From Streptomyces lincolnensis (lineage in GTDB: Bacteria; Actinomycetota; Actinomycetes; Streptomycetales; Streptomycetaceae): a DNA stretch of 64,000 nucleotides. Each line of letters begins with the position of its first letter. Position 1 is the first letter of the stretch. This document shows, piece by piece, positions 23,460 to 32,736 of the stretch. The stretch covers positions 62,417 to 126,416 of the forward strand of contig NZ_JAIHON010000016.1 in the NCBI RefSeq assembly GCF_021173675.1, read 5' to 3'. The translations under genes were made by a program, and so were the position numbers. The notes under the pieces are model-generated. The model was not told where the DNA came from, made no database searches, and worked only from the letters and a program-made list of their open reading frames with translations.

Positions 23460-25669
23460 CAGACCGGCTCCCCGTACTGGATGCCCCGCCCGTTGGTGGC
23501 GATGTACACGCGGCCGTACACGCGCGGGTCGCCGGTGATGGTCTCGCCGATCCAGCCCCACTGGTGCCGGTCGTCGTTGATCCGCGTCCAGGTCTTCGCG
23601 CCGTCGTCGGAGCGGTACACGGCGGTGATGCTCCCGGGGCTGCCGACCATGTAGAGCGCCGGGTAGTCGGCGCCCTCGGCGGCCTTGCCGAAGCCGAGGG
23701 TGTGCGAGGCGGAGGTGCTGGTGACCTTCGTGACGGTCGCGCCGCCGTCGGTGGACCGGAACAGCCCGTTCCCCTTGGCTGAGACCCACAGGTCACCCGA
23801 CCGCCCCGGTGCCGCGACCAGCTCGAACTGGCCGTCCCCGGACGGCAGCCCGGTCGCACCCTTGGTGAACGTGAGGCCACTGTCAGTGCTGGCGAGTAGC
23901 GTTCCCGTGTCGGTGTCGTAGGCGTAGAAGCGCGTCGGGTCGGCCGGGTCGGCGACCGGCGTGGCGCCCTTCGGGAAGGAGGGGACCTCGGTCCAGGTGG
24001 CGCCGTTGTCCGTCGAGCGGTAGGCCGGGTACTTCGTGCCGTCCCAGTGCACGAACACCCAGAGCAGCACACCGCCGTCGGCGTTGGTGGCGATCGGCCC
24101 CGGTGCGTCCTTGGCGATGGAGGGCTGGGCCTTGAAGGGCGCCCAGGTCTGTCCGCCGTCGTTCGAGTAGGCGCCGTTGCCGTGGTCGCCCCAGCCGGTG
24201 CGCACGACGTACGCCGGCTTGCGCGTGGCCTGCGAGAGTCCCGTCGCCGTTCCGAACACGGGGTTGGAGGCCATGCCGCGCGAGGGCGAGGCGGTGAGCC
24301 GCTCGTGGTACATCACGCCGATGTCCCCGAGTCCGCTGATCAGGTGCGCCGTCCCGACCGGGGGCGAGATCAGCTGGCGTACGGAGGTCTCCTCCAGGCC
24401 GCGGATCTGCGGGGCCCAGTTCTTCAGGTCCCGCGTGCCGTAGAGGGTGGCGCCGGTGCCGTAGACGATGTGCTTCGAGTCGTACGGGTCGAGGGCGAGG
24501 GCCTGGATCCACCAGCCGAACTTCGGCTTGTCGCCACCCCACTTGAGGAAGGGGGTCTCGGAGACGTCGAAGACCGCGGTGTCCTTCAGGGACGTCCAGG
24601 TGCGGCCGCCGTTCGTGGAGCGGTAGACGGTGTCGATGTCGGCCCACCGGTTGTTGGTGGACACCACGACCGTGCCGGGCCGGCGGGCGTCGACGGCGAC
24701 CCCGCCGTAGCCGAAGGTGTCGGCGGAGCCGTCGCTCGTGGTCCCGCCCGGCTTCACCGGCGTGACCTCGGTCCACCTGCCGGTGACGGTGGCCAGCTTG
24801 TGGACGCTGCCGTCGGACTGCCCGTTGGGCCCGGGGGCGTTGGCGTACGTCACGTACAGCTCACGGGTGAGGCAGTCGTACGCGGCGCGGACCGGGACCT
24901 TGGCGGCGGTGCCGGAGGGCTGCCCGGGGACGGCTTCCCAGGTGCCGCCGTCGGCGGTGCGGTACAGGTTGGCGGCGGTCCCGTCGGAGTCGCCCCAGCC
25001 CGCGTAGACGGTCCGTCCGGCGGCGACCAGGAGGGTCACGCCCTGCCCGGTGGCGCTCGGCGTGCCCGGGAAGCCGCTCGCGACCGCCCAGGTGGCGCCT
25101 CGGTCGGTGGACTTCAGCAGCCCGTCGTGCCTGGTCCCCAGCCACAGCGTGTCGCTGTCCCTCGGGTCGACGAGCAGCCGCTCCCCCGTCCCCCGCCCGT
25201 CCTCGTTGGCCCCGAGCTTCACGTCCAGGTCGGTGCGTCTCCAGGTGGCCCCCCGGTCCTCCGACCGCAGCACCGCGCCGTTGCCCACCCAGGACTGTGT
25301 GTAGGTACCGAGCGCCAGATACAGCCGGTCCGGATGCACCGGGTCGACCGCCATCGCCTCGACACCCGTCAGGTTCCAGTCGTCCCACCCGAGGTGATCG
25401 GTGAGCGCGGTCCAGCGCGCCGCCCGGTCGTCCCAGCGGTAGGCCCCGCCGATGTCGGTACGGGCGTAGGCGAGCCCCCGGACGGAGGGGTGGAAGAGAA
25501 CACCGGTGACGAAGCCGGTACCGCCGATGACGGCGGTCCGCCAGCGGTAGGAAGGAGCGGCGGCCACCGCGGCATACGCACGTCCCTGAACTGCGGGACC
25601 CGCGGCCAGCGCGGCAGCAGCCGCGGTCCCGGCAAGAACGGCACGACGACTGAGACCGGACACGCGCAT
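23459..25669 (-). CDS. Secreted GH74 endo-xyloglucanase
   Basis: 736-residue GH74 enzyme, a family nearly always specific for xyloglucan. It has two seven-bladed propellers with many Asp-box/BNR turns (SEDRGATW, STDRGATW, STNGGRTW, SNDGGQTW, STDNGATW). The catalytic pair is Asp72 in ARTDIGGAYRW and Asp449 in GLGDIGVMYH. The start region SRRAVLAGTAAAAALAAG is a Tat-type export signal (about 1-33). No CBM or dockerin. ATG 25667-25669 is chosen because the signal begins there. About 150 bases separate it from the permease gene; no palindromic operator is present in that gap, so it is probably co-transcribed with the importer. Best single indicator of the locus substrate. Confidence 0.92.
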   Translation of the reverse strand: MRVSGLSRRAVLAGTAAAAALAAGPAVQGRAYAAVAAAPSYRWRTAVIGGTGFVTGVLFHPSVRGLAYARTDIGGAYRWDDRAARWTALTDHLGWDDWNLTGVEAMAVDPVHPDRLYLALGTYTQSWVGNGAVLRSEDRGATWRRTDLDVKLGANEDGRGTGERLLVDPRDSDTLWLGTRHDGLLKSTDRGATWAVASGFPGTPSATGQGVTLLVAAGRTVYAGWGDSDGTAANLYRTADGGTWEAVPGQPSGTAAKVPVRAAYDCLTRELYVTYANAPGPNGQSDGSVHKLATVTGRWTEVTPVKPGGTTSDGSADTFGYGGVAVDARRPGTVVVSTNNRWADIDTVYRSTNGGRTWTSLKDTAVFDVSETPFLKWGGDKPKFGWWIQALALDPYDSKHIVYGTGATLYGTRDLKNWAPQIRGLEETSVRQLISPPVGTAHLISGLGDIGVMYHERLTASPSRGMASNPVFGTATGLSQATRKPAYVVRTGWGDHGNGAYSNDGGQTWAPFKAQPSIAKDAPGPIATNADGGVLLWVFVHWDGTKYPAYRSTDNGATWTEVPSFPKGATPVADPADPTRFYAYDTDTGTLLASTDSGLTFTKGATGLPSGDGQFELVAAPGRSGDLWVSAKGNGLFRSTDGGATVTKVTSTSASHTLGFGKAAEGADYPALYMVGSPGSITAVYRSDDGAKTWTRINDDRHQWGWIGETITGDPRVYGRVYIATNGRGIQYGEPV

Positions 25670-25821
25670 GACACATACCTCGCTGTATGAGAAGGGGGGA
25701 GAGGTCCGACTTAAGGGACGCGGGGCCGCATTGATATGCGGCTCCGCCGCGTGGGCGCGACCAGCCACGAACTACGAGCAGTCGCCGTACGACACCCACC
25801 ACCCCATTGACTGGGCGCGGG

Positions 25822-26772
25822 TCAACCCTTCACCGCACCCGTGAGCATGCCCTTCTTGAAATGCCGCTGGACGAACGGCGAAAGAACCGCCACCGGCAAC
25901 AGAGCCATCACCATGACGGCCATCTGAATGGCCAGCGCCGACAGCTGCCCGGTGTTGATCTCCGTCGTCAACCCCACCGGCCGCTCCTGCTTCTGCACGA
26001 GCTGGATCATGATGTTCTGCAACGGCATCTTGTCCTGGTCGGTCAGATAGATCGACGCGTTGAACCAGGCACTCCAGTACCCGACGGCGTAGAACAGGGC
26101 GATGACGGCGAGCACGGCCCGCGACAACGGCATCACGATCTTCCACAGGATCCGCCAGTCACCCGCCCCGTCGATCCGCGCGCTGTCGATGAGTTCCGGC
26201 GAGATCCCCATGAAGAACCCGCGCAGAACCAGGATGTTGAAGACACTCACCGCGCTCGGCAGGATCAGCGCCAGATACGTGTCCATCAGGCCGAGGGCCT
26301 GCACCAGCAGATAGGTGGGGATCAGCCCGGCGCCGAAGAACATCGTGGCGAGCAGGGTCATCAGGATCCAGCGGTGCCCCAACGAACCGGTCCGGGACAG
26401 CCCGTAGGCGCACAGCACCGACACGGTCATGCTGAACAGCGTGCCGACCAGGGTCACCCCGATGCTGACGAGCGCCGCCCGCTGCACCTGACCGCCGCTG
26501 AGCAGTTCCTGGTAGGCGATGAAGGTGATGTCCTTCGGGATCACCACCAGCCCGCCCGTCTCGTCGATGGTCTTCTTCGAGGAGAGGCTGGTCACGATCA
26601 CGATCCACAGGGGGAACAGGATCGCGAAGCAGGCGAAGGCGAGGACGATGCCCTTGGCGGCGAGCCCGGCCTTGGCGGGCTCCTCCTCCCAGGACGGACG
26701 GGGCGGTGCGGCCCATGGGCTCGGCTTCTTCGCCACTTCCGTCAACGAGGGGCGGTCGACGACCGTACTCAC
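25822..26772 (-). CDS. Sugar ABC transporter permease, LplC/YtcP type
   Basis: 316-residue inner-membrane permease with six predicted membrane segments and the ATPase-docking EAA-like loop SPELIDSARIDGAGDWRILWKIVMPLS. The CUT1-type second permease, as in LplC/YtcP. GTG 26770-26772 overlaps the stop of the first permease (GTGA), which sets the start; the longer open frame upstream is a shadow. It pairs with the permease at 26769 and the lipoprotein at 27831. No ATPase gene is nearby, so the complex likely uses a shared MsiK-like ATPase. Confidence 0.9.
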   Translation of the reverse strand: MSTVVDRPSLTEVAKKPSPWAAPPRPSWEEEPAKAGLAAKGIVLAFACFAILFPLWIVIVTSLSSKKTIDETGGLVVIPKDITFIAYQELLSGGQVQRAALVSIGVTLVGTLFSMTVSVLCAYGLSRTGSLGHRWILMTLLATMFFGAGLIPTYLLVQALGLMDTYLALILPSAVSVFNILVLRGFFMGISPELIDSARIDGAGDWRILWKIVMPLSRAVLAVIALFYAVGYWSAWFNASIYLTDQDKMPLQNIMIQLVQKQERPVGLTTEINTGQLSALAIQMAVMVMALLPVAVLSPFVQRHFKKGMLTGAVKG

Positions 26773-27803
26773 TTCTTGTACACCCCCTGCTCGCCCATGA
26801 GATGGGCGACCTTGTTCGCCACGAGGACGAGGGTCAGTCCGACGAGGCCCTTGATCAGACCGGCCGCGGCCGCGTAGCTGAAGTCCTGGTTGCGGATGCC
26901 GTTCCACCACACGTAGGTGTCGAGGACCTCGGAGGCGTCCGGGCCCACCGCCTGCCGTTGCAGCAGCAGTTGCTCGAAGCCGACGGTCAGCGCGTCGCCG
27001 ACCCGCAGCACCAGCAGCAGGGCGATCACCGGACGAAGCGCCGGCAGCGTGATGTGCCACATGCGGCGCCAGCGTCCGGCGCCGTCCATCGCGGCGGCCT
27101 CGTACAGGTCGTTGCTCACCGAGGAGAGCGCCGCGAGGAAGACGATGATGCCCCAGCCCGCGTCCTTCCAGATCATCTGGACCGTGACCAGGTACTTGAA
27201 CGTCGACGGGTCGGTCATCACGTCGAAGCCGTTCACACCGTGGTCGGCCAGGGTCTGCGCGATGACGCCGGCGCCGCCGAAGATCTGCTGGAAGACGGTG
27301 ACGACGAGCACCCAGGAGAAGAAGTGCGGCAGGTACATGATCGCCTGGGCGACCGCCCTGACCCGGGGCCTGATCACGCTGTTGATGAGCAGCGCGAGCA
27401 CGATCGGCACCGGGAAGAACAGCAGCAGCTGGAGGAAGAAGAGGACGAACGTGTTCTGCACGGCGTGCCAGAACTGGGAGTCCTCGAAGACCCGTTGGAA
27501 CTGCTCGATGCCGACCCAGGGGCTCTGCAACATCGCGACGAAGCCGTTGTCGCTGAGGTAGGGGTCGTAGTCCTGGAAGGCGACGACGTTGCCGAGGATC
27601 GGCACGTAGTTGAAGACCAGGACCAGCAGGACCGCGGGCAACGTCATCAGCAGCAGCGTCCGGTCGCGCCTCAGGCGCACCCAGAAGCCGATCCTGCCCT
27701 GCCGCCCGGTGTCCCGGCGCCCGGTGGTGCCGCCGGACGCGGTCGGGGTCTTTGTGGGGGTGTCCGCCTCGGCCCTGCTGCGAGGCACCGTGCTGTGTGA
27801 CAC
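26769..27803 (-). CDS. Sugar ABC transporter permease, LplB type
   Basis: 344-residue permease with a hydrophilic N-terminal extension of about 45 residues and then six membrane segments. The coupling loop is NDLYEAAAMDGAGRWRRMWHITLP. This family (LplB/YteP) imports large oligosaccharides together with oversized binding lipoproteins. GTG 27801-27803; 27 bases after the binding-protein stop. Part of the seven-gene minus-strand operon that runs from the lipoprotein to GH12. Confidence 0.9.
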   Translation of the reverse strand: MSHSTVPRSRAEADTPTKTPTASGGTTGRRDTGRQGRIGFWVRLRRDRTLLLMTLPAVLLVLVFNYVPILGNVVAFQDYDPYLSDNGFVAMLQSPWVGIEQFQRVFEDSQFWHAVQNTFVLFFLQLLLFFPVPIVLALLINSVIRPRVRAVAQAIMYLPHFFSWVLVVTVFQQIFGGAGVIAQTLADHGVNGFDVMTDPSTFKYLVTVQMIWKDAGWGIIVFLAALSSVSNDLYEAAAMDGAGRWRRMWHITLPALRPVIALLLVLRVGDALTVGFEQLLLQRQAVGPDASEVLDTYVWWNGIRNQDFSYAAAAGLIKGLVGLTLVLVANKVAHLMGEQGVYKK

Positions 27804-27830
27804 GGCCGTTCTCCTTGCCTCAGCCTCGCG

Positions 27831-29528
27831 TCAGCTCGCCGACCCGTTGTCGTCGAGCAGCTTCATGTACCACGCGCGCAGGTCGTCGCCGCCGCGCTTC
27901 TTCCAGTCGGAGACGGCCTGCTGGACGTCGCTGATCTTCTTGCGGCCGCGCACGACGTCGTCCTCCAACTGCTCGAAGTCGTCGACGAGGTTGGCCCAGC
28001 GGGTCGGCTCGGTGACGGTCAGCCCGTAGAAGGAGGACTTCTTGGTGAAGGCGCCCATGCGCTGCTGGTACTCGACGATGCCCCGGGTGATGTCGGGGAA
28101 GTCGGGGTAGGCGACGTACGGTGCGGGGTTGCCCGTGAGGTCGTAGGTGCTGCTGACCTCGTTGACGCCCTGCTGCGTCTTGACCGGCAGGCCGTCCTTC
28201 ACCGTGTAGTCGGTGCCCTCCACGCCGTAGGCGGTGAGCATGAACTCCTTGGTGCCGTAGGGAGCGGCGCAGTAGTTGCACAGCGCGAGGAAGTCCTTGA
28301 TCTGCTGCTTGCTCGCCTTCTTGCTGATGAAGCTGAACATGCCGCCCGGCTGCCCCGCCCACAGGGTGGGATCGCCGCCGTCGGGGCCGAAGACGTCGAT
28401 GACCCCCATCTCGAAGTCGGGGTTCTGAGTCCGCTGTTCGGCGGTCTTGCCCCACCAGTCGGAGATGTTGTTGTTGTAGACCAGCACCTGCCCCGCGGTG
28501 AAGCGGTTGGCCGCGCTGCCGCCCGACTTGCCCGAGACCGCGTCCGGGTGGACCACACCGGCCGCGTAGAGCTTGCGTGTCCACTCCAGGGCTTCCAGGT
28601 ACTGCGGGGTCTCGATGCGGTTGACGAGCTTGCCGCCCTCCAGGTTCCACCACAGCGCCTTGTCGCCGCCCGGCTGGACTCCGAAGACCTGGAGCGCCGT
28701 CCACTTCATGTCGTCACAGGCCCAGACCTTCGACCTGGCCTTGGTCGCCGACTTGGCCCAGGACAGGAACTCGTCGGGGCTCTTCGGGACGGCGTACCCC
28801 TCCTTCTGGAAGAGGTCCTTGCGGTACATGGCCGCCATGCCGGTGACATAGGAGGCCGGCATCGGGATAGCCCGGAGCTGGCCCCCGAAGATGCCCCGCT
28901 GCCACGCGTCGCTGGGGACGGCCGCGAGGTTCGGGTACTCCTTGACCTTGTCACCGGACAGGTACGGTCCGAGGTCCGCGAACTTGGCGTTGATGGCCGT
29001 GGGTATCCGGCCCGTGAGGTTCCAGTCGGGCACCACGACGATGTCGGGGATGTCGCTGGAGGCGAGGACGGCGCCGAGCTTCTGGTCGTAGGTGACGCCA
29101 TCCTGGTTCTGCCAGGTGATGTCGACGCCGATGGCCTTGTTCATGGCCGTGTAGTACGGGTTGTTCCCCTTCGGCGGGGTGCCCCAGTAGGGGGTCATGG
29201 CGGTCAGCTTGCCGCCGCTGCCCAGCTTCTGCGGCACCGAGGTCTTCAGCTCGGCCGCCGGGATCGCCTTGGTGAAGCCGACCGGCGAGCCGTTCTTCGA
29301 GGGGATGTCCGGGGTCACGACGTTCGAAGCGACGAAGGCCGGGAGGATCTTCGCGGCGTCCTTGCCGGACGTCGTTCCCTCCTTACGGGCCTCCTGCGAC
29401 CCACCGCAGGCGGCAAGCAGCGGCATCCCGCCCGCCACCGCGGCGGTGGCGACCGCCGTCGAGGCGAGGAAGCTTCTCCGGCTCGGTCCGGAAGGACCAG
29501 GAGAGGAGGCGGCGGCATTCGGCGTCAT
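27831..29528 (-). CDS. Oligosaccharide-binding lipoprotein of the ABC importer
   Basis: 565-residue extracellular solute-binding protein, of the long LplA/YtcQ class that binds complex oligosaccharides. The N-terminus has a twin-arginine motif SRRSFLAS and lipobox LLAAC with Cys41 as the lipid anchor, so export is likely via Tat and anchoring on the outer face of the membrane. ATG 29526-29528 has AAGGG about eight bases upstream. First gene of the operon, facing away from GH3 across a region with two LacI-type operators. Predicted ligand: xyloglucan oligosaccharide (inferred from the neighbours). Confidence 0.9.
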   Translation of the reverse strand: MTPNAAASSPGPSGPSRRSFLASTAVATAAVAGGMPLLAACGGSQEARKEGTTSGKDAAKILPAFVASNVVTPDIPSKNGSPVGFTKAIPAAELKTSVPQKLGSGGKLTAMTPYWGTPPKGNNPYYTAMNKAIGVDITWQNQDGVTYDQKLGAVLASSDIPDIVVVPDWNLTGRIPTAINAKFADLGPYLSGDKVKEYPNLAAVPSDAWQRGIFGGQLRAIPMPASYVTGMAAMYRKDLFQKEGYAVPKSPDEFLSWAKSATKARSKVWACDDMKWTALQVFGVQPGGDKALWWNLEGGKLVNRIETPQYLEALEWTRKLYAAGVVHPDAVSGKSGGSAANRFTAGQVLVYNNNISDWWGKTAEQRTQNPDFEMGVIDVFGPDGGDPTLWAGQPGGMFSFISKKASKQQIKDFLALCNYCAAPYGTKEFMLTAYGVEGTDYTVKDGLPVKTQQGVNEVSSTYDLTGNPAPYVAYPDFPDITRGIVEYQQRMGAFTKKSSFYGLTVTEPTRWANLVDDFEQLEDDVVRGRKKISDVQQAVSDWKKRGGDDLRAWYMKLLDDNGSAS

Positions 29529-29645
29529 TGCGTCAACCCTTCATGGCGCACCAGGACACCCGGCGGTGGAGCCGTCGGCTGCGGTGTCTTGAGTGGAACT
29601 GGCTGAGCTGAAGCGTTTTTTCGACCAGGCACCGGATCCGGCCAG

Positions 29646-29659
29646 TCGAAGCGCTTCGA
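29646..29659. promoter_or_regulatory. LacI-type operator on the importer side
   Basis: TCGAAGCGCTTCGA, a perfect 14-bp palindrome identical to the core of the operator at 13781-13798. It lies 117 bases upstream of the binding-lipoprotein ATG. Confidence 0.8.
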
Positions 29660-29827
29660 TGTTGCTGTGAGGTTAAGTGAACACCCAGGGGTGCACAAGG
29701 GTCGTATCCAAGATTCCTCGGAGCCATGGCCCCACTGATCCGTCTCGCCACTCCCTTGAAATAACGGTCAGGAGTCGGACTTGTTGCCCTGAGGTCTCTT
29801 GACACCCACCCCCGCGTCGAATGAGCA

Positions 29828-29841
29828 TCGAAGCGCTTCGA
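29828..29841. promoter_or_regulatory. LacI-type operator on the GH3 side
   Basis: TCGAAGCGCTTCGA again, perfect, 36 bases before the GH3 GTG start and immediately downstream of a TTGACA/TGAGCA promoter candidate. Confidence 0.8.
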
Positions 29842-29877
29842 AAGCGCGTCGCCGCTCCACAGCAAAGGGAACCCCAC

Positions 29878-32712
29878 GTGACCGCACACCCGCCGCCCAC
29901 GCCGCCTTTCCGCGATCCGAGCCTGCCGTTCGCGAAGCGCATCGACGATCTGCTGTCGCGGCTGACCCTCGACGAGAAGGCCGCCTTCCTGCACCAGTTC
30001 GCCCCCGCCGTCGACCGCCTCGGCGTCGCCGCGTTCCGTACCGGCCAGGAGGCGCTGCACGGCGTCGCCTGGATGGGCCCGGCCACCGTGTTCCCGCAGG
30101 CCGTGGGCCTGGGCGCGACCTGGAACACGGATCTGGTGCGCCGGGTCGGCGAGGCGGTGTCCCAGGAGGTCCGGGCGATGCGCGCCCACGACGACCGCGT
30201 GGGCCTGAACGTCTGGGCGCCCACCGTCAACCTCCTCCGGCACCCGCTGTGGGGCCGTAACGAGGAGGGCTACTCGGAGGACCCGAAGCTCACCTCGGCC
30301 ATCGCCACCGCGTACACGCGCGGGCTGCGCGGCGACCACCCCACCTACTGGCGCACGGCCCCGGTGCTCAAGCACTGGCTGGCGCACAACAACGAGACGG
30401 ACCGGGCCACCTCGTCGAGCTCGGTCCGCCCGCGCGTGCTGCACGAGTACGACCTGCGGGCCTTCCGCGAGACCGTCGAGGCGGGCGCGGTGGCCGGGGT
30501 GATGCCGGCGTACAACCTGGTCAACGGCCGTCCGAACCATGTCTCGCCGTATCTGGACGAGCATCTGCGCGCCTGGACCGAGGAGGAGCTGCTGGTCTGC
30601 TCGGACGCGGGCGCGCCCAGCAACCTGGTCGACCACGAGCACTACTTCGACACCCACGAGGAGGCCACCGCGGCCTCCCTGCGGGCCGGCGTCGACAGCT
30701 TCACCGACCACGGCACGGACAGCGCGCAGATGATCGGCCGCATCATGAAGGCCCACGAGCGGGGCCTGCTGAGCGAGGCCGACATCGACACGGCCGTCCG
30801 CCGTCAGCTCTCGGTCCGGTTCCGGCTCGGTGAGTTCGACCCGCGGGACGACCCGCACGCCGGGACCAAGGACTTCGACACCCCGGCACACCGCGACCTC
30901 GCACGGGAGGCCGCCGAGCAGGCGATCGTCCTGCTCAAGAACGACGGGACGCTGCCCCTCGCCCAGGACGCCCGGATCGCGGTGGTCGGCCTCCTCGCCG
31001 ACGAGTGCAAGCTCGACTGGTACAGCGGCACCCTCATCCACCGCTCCACCCCGCTGGAGGGCCTGTACGAGCGGTTCGGCGCCGAGCGGGTGGAGTTCGC
31101 GGAGGGCGTGGACCGGGTCCTGCTGAAGACCGGTGAAGGTACGTTCCTGCACGTGCCCGCCGCCGACGGCGCCACCGACGAGGCGCGCGGCGCCGAGGGC
31201 GCCCTCGACCCGGCGCTGCTCGCGGGCCGCACCGACCTGCCCCCGCTCACCACCGACCCGGCCGGCACCGAGTTCGCGCTGATCGACTGGGGCGAGGGCA
31301 CCCTCACGCTGCGCGCCCCCGACGGCCGCTACCTCTCGGTCGCCGAGGACGGCTTCGTCCGCGCCTCCGCGGACCAGCCGGGCGGCTGGATCGTCCAGGA
31401 GACGTTCCGTCTGGAACCGCACGAGAACGGACACCTCCTCAGGCATGTCGGAACGGGTCGCCACGTCTCTGTCTCCGCCGACGGAGTAAAGGTTGCCGAC
31501 GAGAATCCGGAAACGCTGGAGCTCATCGTCGTCGAACGTGGCGAGGACGCAGTGACCAGGGTCACCGCCGAGGCCGACGTGGTCCTGGTGGTCGCGGGCA
31601 ACGACCCGCACATCCGCGGCCGCGAGACCGAGGACCGCACCACCCTGCGGCTGCCCGCCCACCAGGAGCGCCTGCTGCGCGCGGCCCGCGCGGCCAACCC
31701 GAACACCGTCCTCGCGCTGGTCTCGGCGTACCCGTACGCCGTCGACACCACCGCCCTGCCCGCGGTGCTGTGGACGGCCCACGGCGGCCAGGCGGCCGGC
31801 ACCGCCCTGGCCCGCGTCCTGGCCGGCGACGTCTCCCCCGCCGGCCGCCTCCCGCAGACCTGGTACGCCGACGACGCCGACCTGCCCGACCTCCTCGACT
31901 ACGACGTGATCGGCGGCCGCCAGACCTACCTGTACTTCGAGGGCACCCCGCTGTTCCCCTTCGGACACGGGCTGTCGTACGCGTCCTTCTCCTACGGCGA
32001 TCTCGCGACCCGCGTCGAGGACGGCACCCTGCACGTGTCGTTCACGGTCACGAACACCGGGGACCGTGAGGCCGACGAGGTCGCCCAGGTCTACGTCCGC
32101 GCCGCGGACCCGACGGTCCCGCGTCCGCGCCGCCAGCTGGTGGCCCACCGCCGGGTCACGCTGGCGCCGGGCGCCCGGGCGGAGCTCGCCTTCGACGTCC
32201 CGTCGCACGCCCTGGAGTTCTGGGACGTGGCCCAGGGCGGGTGGCGGCTGGAACCGGGCCCGTACGACATCCTGGCCGGCGCCTCCAGCGAGGACGTCCG
32301 GCTCCGTACGACCGTGCCGCTCGACGGCGAGCCCGGTGCACCGCGTGCCGTCCTGCGACGGGGTCTGGACGCGGCCGACTTCGACGAGCAGAGCGGCGTC
32401 GACATCGTCGACCGGACGAAGACCGAGGGCGACGCGGTGACGGCGGTTCCCGGCCTGACCGGTGAACTGCTCTACCGCGCCTGCGACTTCGGGACCGGCA
32501 CGACCCGGGTGACGGTGACCGTGGCGGGCGAGGGCACGGTCGAGCTGTCGGTCGACGGCGGCCCGGTGCTCGCGGAACTGACGGCGAGCGGCTCCGGCGA
32601 CCCGTACGACTACACCGCGCTCGGCGCCGCCCTGGCCGTCGAGGGTGTGCGCGACCTGCGCGTCGGACTGCGCGGCCCACTGCGGCTCGCGCACGTCGGC
32701 TTCTCCGGTTGA
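29878..32712 (+). CDS. GH3 beta-glucosidase-type enzyme with inserted beta-trefoil (fascin-like) domain
   Basis: 944-residue GH3 enzyme, cytoplasmic (no signal peptide). A GH3 N-domain has nucleophile Asp243 in VCSDAGAPSNL and substrate motif KHWLAHNNET; the GH3 C-domain is split by an insert at roughly 420-565 with a beta-trefoil look (LTLRAPDGRYLSVAEDG, LLRHVGTGRHVSVSADG), then a fibronectin-III-like domain and a C-terminal CBM-like sandwich. GTG 29878 is preferred because AAAGGGA sits seven bases upstream; the in-frame ATG at 29821 overlaps the operator region. Substrate could be beta-glucoside or beta-xyloside; cleavage of the glucan backbone of oligosaccharides is inferred. Divergent from the importer operon. 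Confidence 0.88.
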   Translation: MTAHPPPTPPFRDPSLPFAKRIDDLLSRLTLDEKAAFLHQFAPAVDRLGVAAFRTGQEALHGVAWMGPATVFPQAVGLGATWNTDLVRRVGEAVSQEVRAMRAHDDRVGLNVWAPTVNLLRHPLWGRNEEGYSEDPKLTSAIATAYTRGLRGDHPTYWRTAPVLKHWLAHNNETDRATSSSSVRPRVLHEYDLRAFRETVEAGAVAGVMPAYNLVNGRPNHVSPYLDEHLRAWTEEELLVCSDAGAPSNLVDHEHYFDTHEEATAASLRAGVDSFTDHGTDSAQMIGRIMKAHERGLLSEADIDTAVRRQLSVRFRLGEFDPRDDPHAGTKDFDTPAHRDLAREAAEQAIVLLKNDGTLPLAQDARIAVVGLLADECKLDWYSGTLIHRSTPLEGLYERFGAERVEFAEGVDRVLLKTGEGTFLHVPAADGATDEARGAEGALDPALLAGRTDLPPLTTDPAGTEFALIDWGEGTLTLRAPDGRYLSVAEDGFVRASADQPGGWIVQETFRLEPHENGHLLRHVGTGRHVSVSADGVKVADENPETLELIVVERGEDAVTRVTAEADVVLVVAGNDPHIRGRETEDRTTLRLPAHQERLLRAARAANPNTVLALVSAYPYAVDTTALPAVLWTAHGGQAAGTALARVLAGDVSPAGRLPQTWYADDADLPDLLDYDVIGGRQTYLYFEGTPLFPFGHGLSYASFSYGDLATRVEDGTLHVSFTVTNTGDREADEVAQVYVRAADPTVPRPRRQLVAHRRVTLAPGARAELAFDVPSHALEFWDVAQGGWRLEPGPYDILAGASSEDVRLRTTVPLDGEPGAPRAVLRRGLDAADFDEQSGVDIVDRTKTEGDAVTAVPGLTGELLYRACDFGTGTTRVTVTVAGEGTVELSVDGGPVLAELTASGSGDPYDYTALGAALAVEGVRDLRVGLRGPLRLAHVGFSG

Positions 32713-32736
32713 GGGTCCGGACCAGGCCGACACAAG

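Larger units (their letters stand above)
29529..29877. promoter_or_regulatory. Divergent promoter region of the importer operon and GH3 gene
   Basis: 349 bases without a credible gene. It holds two copies of TCGAAGCGCTTCGA (29646-29659 and 29828-29841). Toward GH3, TTGACA (29799-29804) and TGAGCA (29822-29827) are spaced by 17 bases, so the second operator would lie over the transcription start. Toward the importer, a TTGTGC/TTAACC pair around 29676-29700 on the minus strand is a weaker promoter candidate directly upstream of the first operator. This fits repression of both units by the same LacI protein. Confidence 0.65.
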
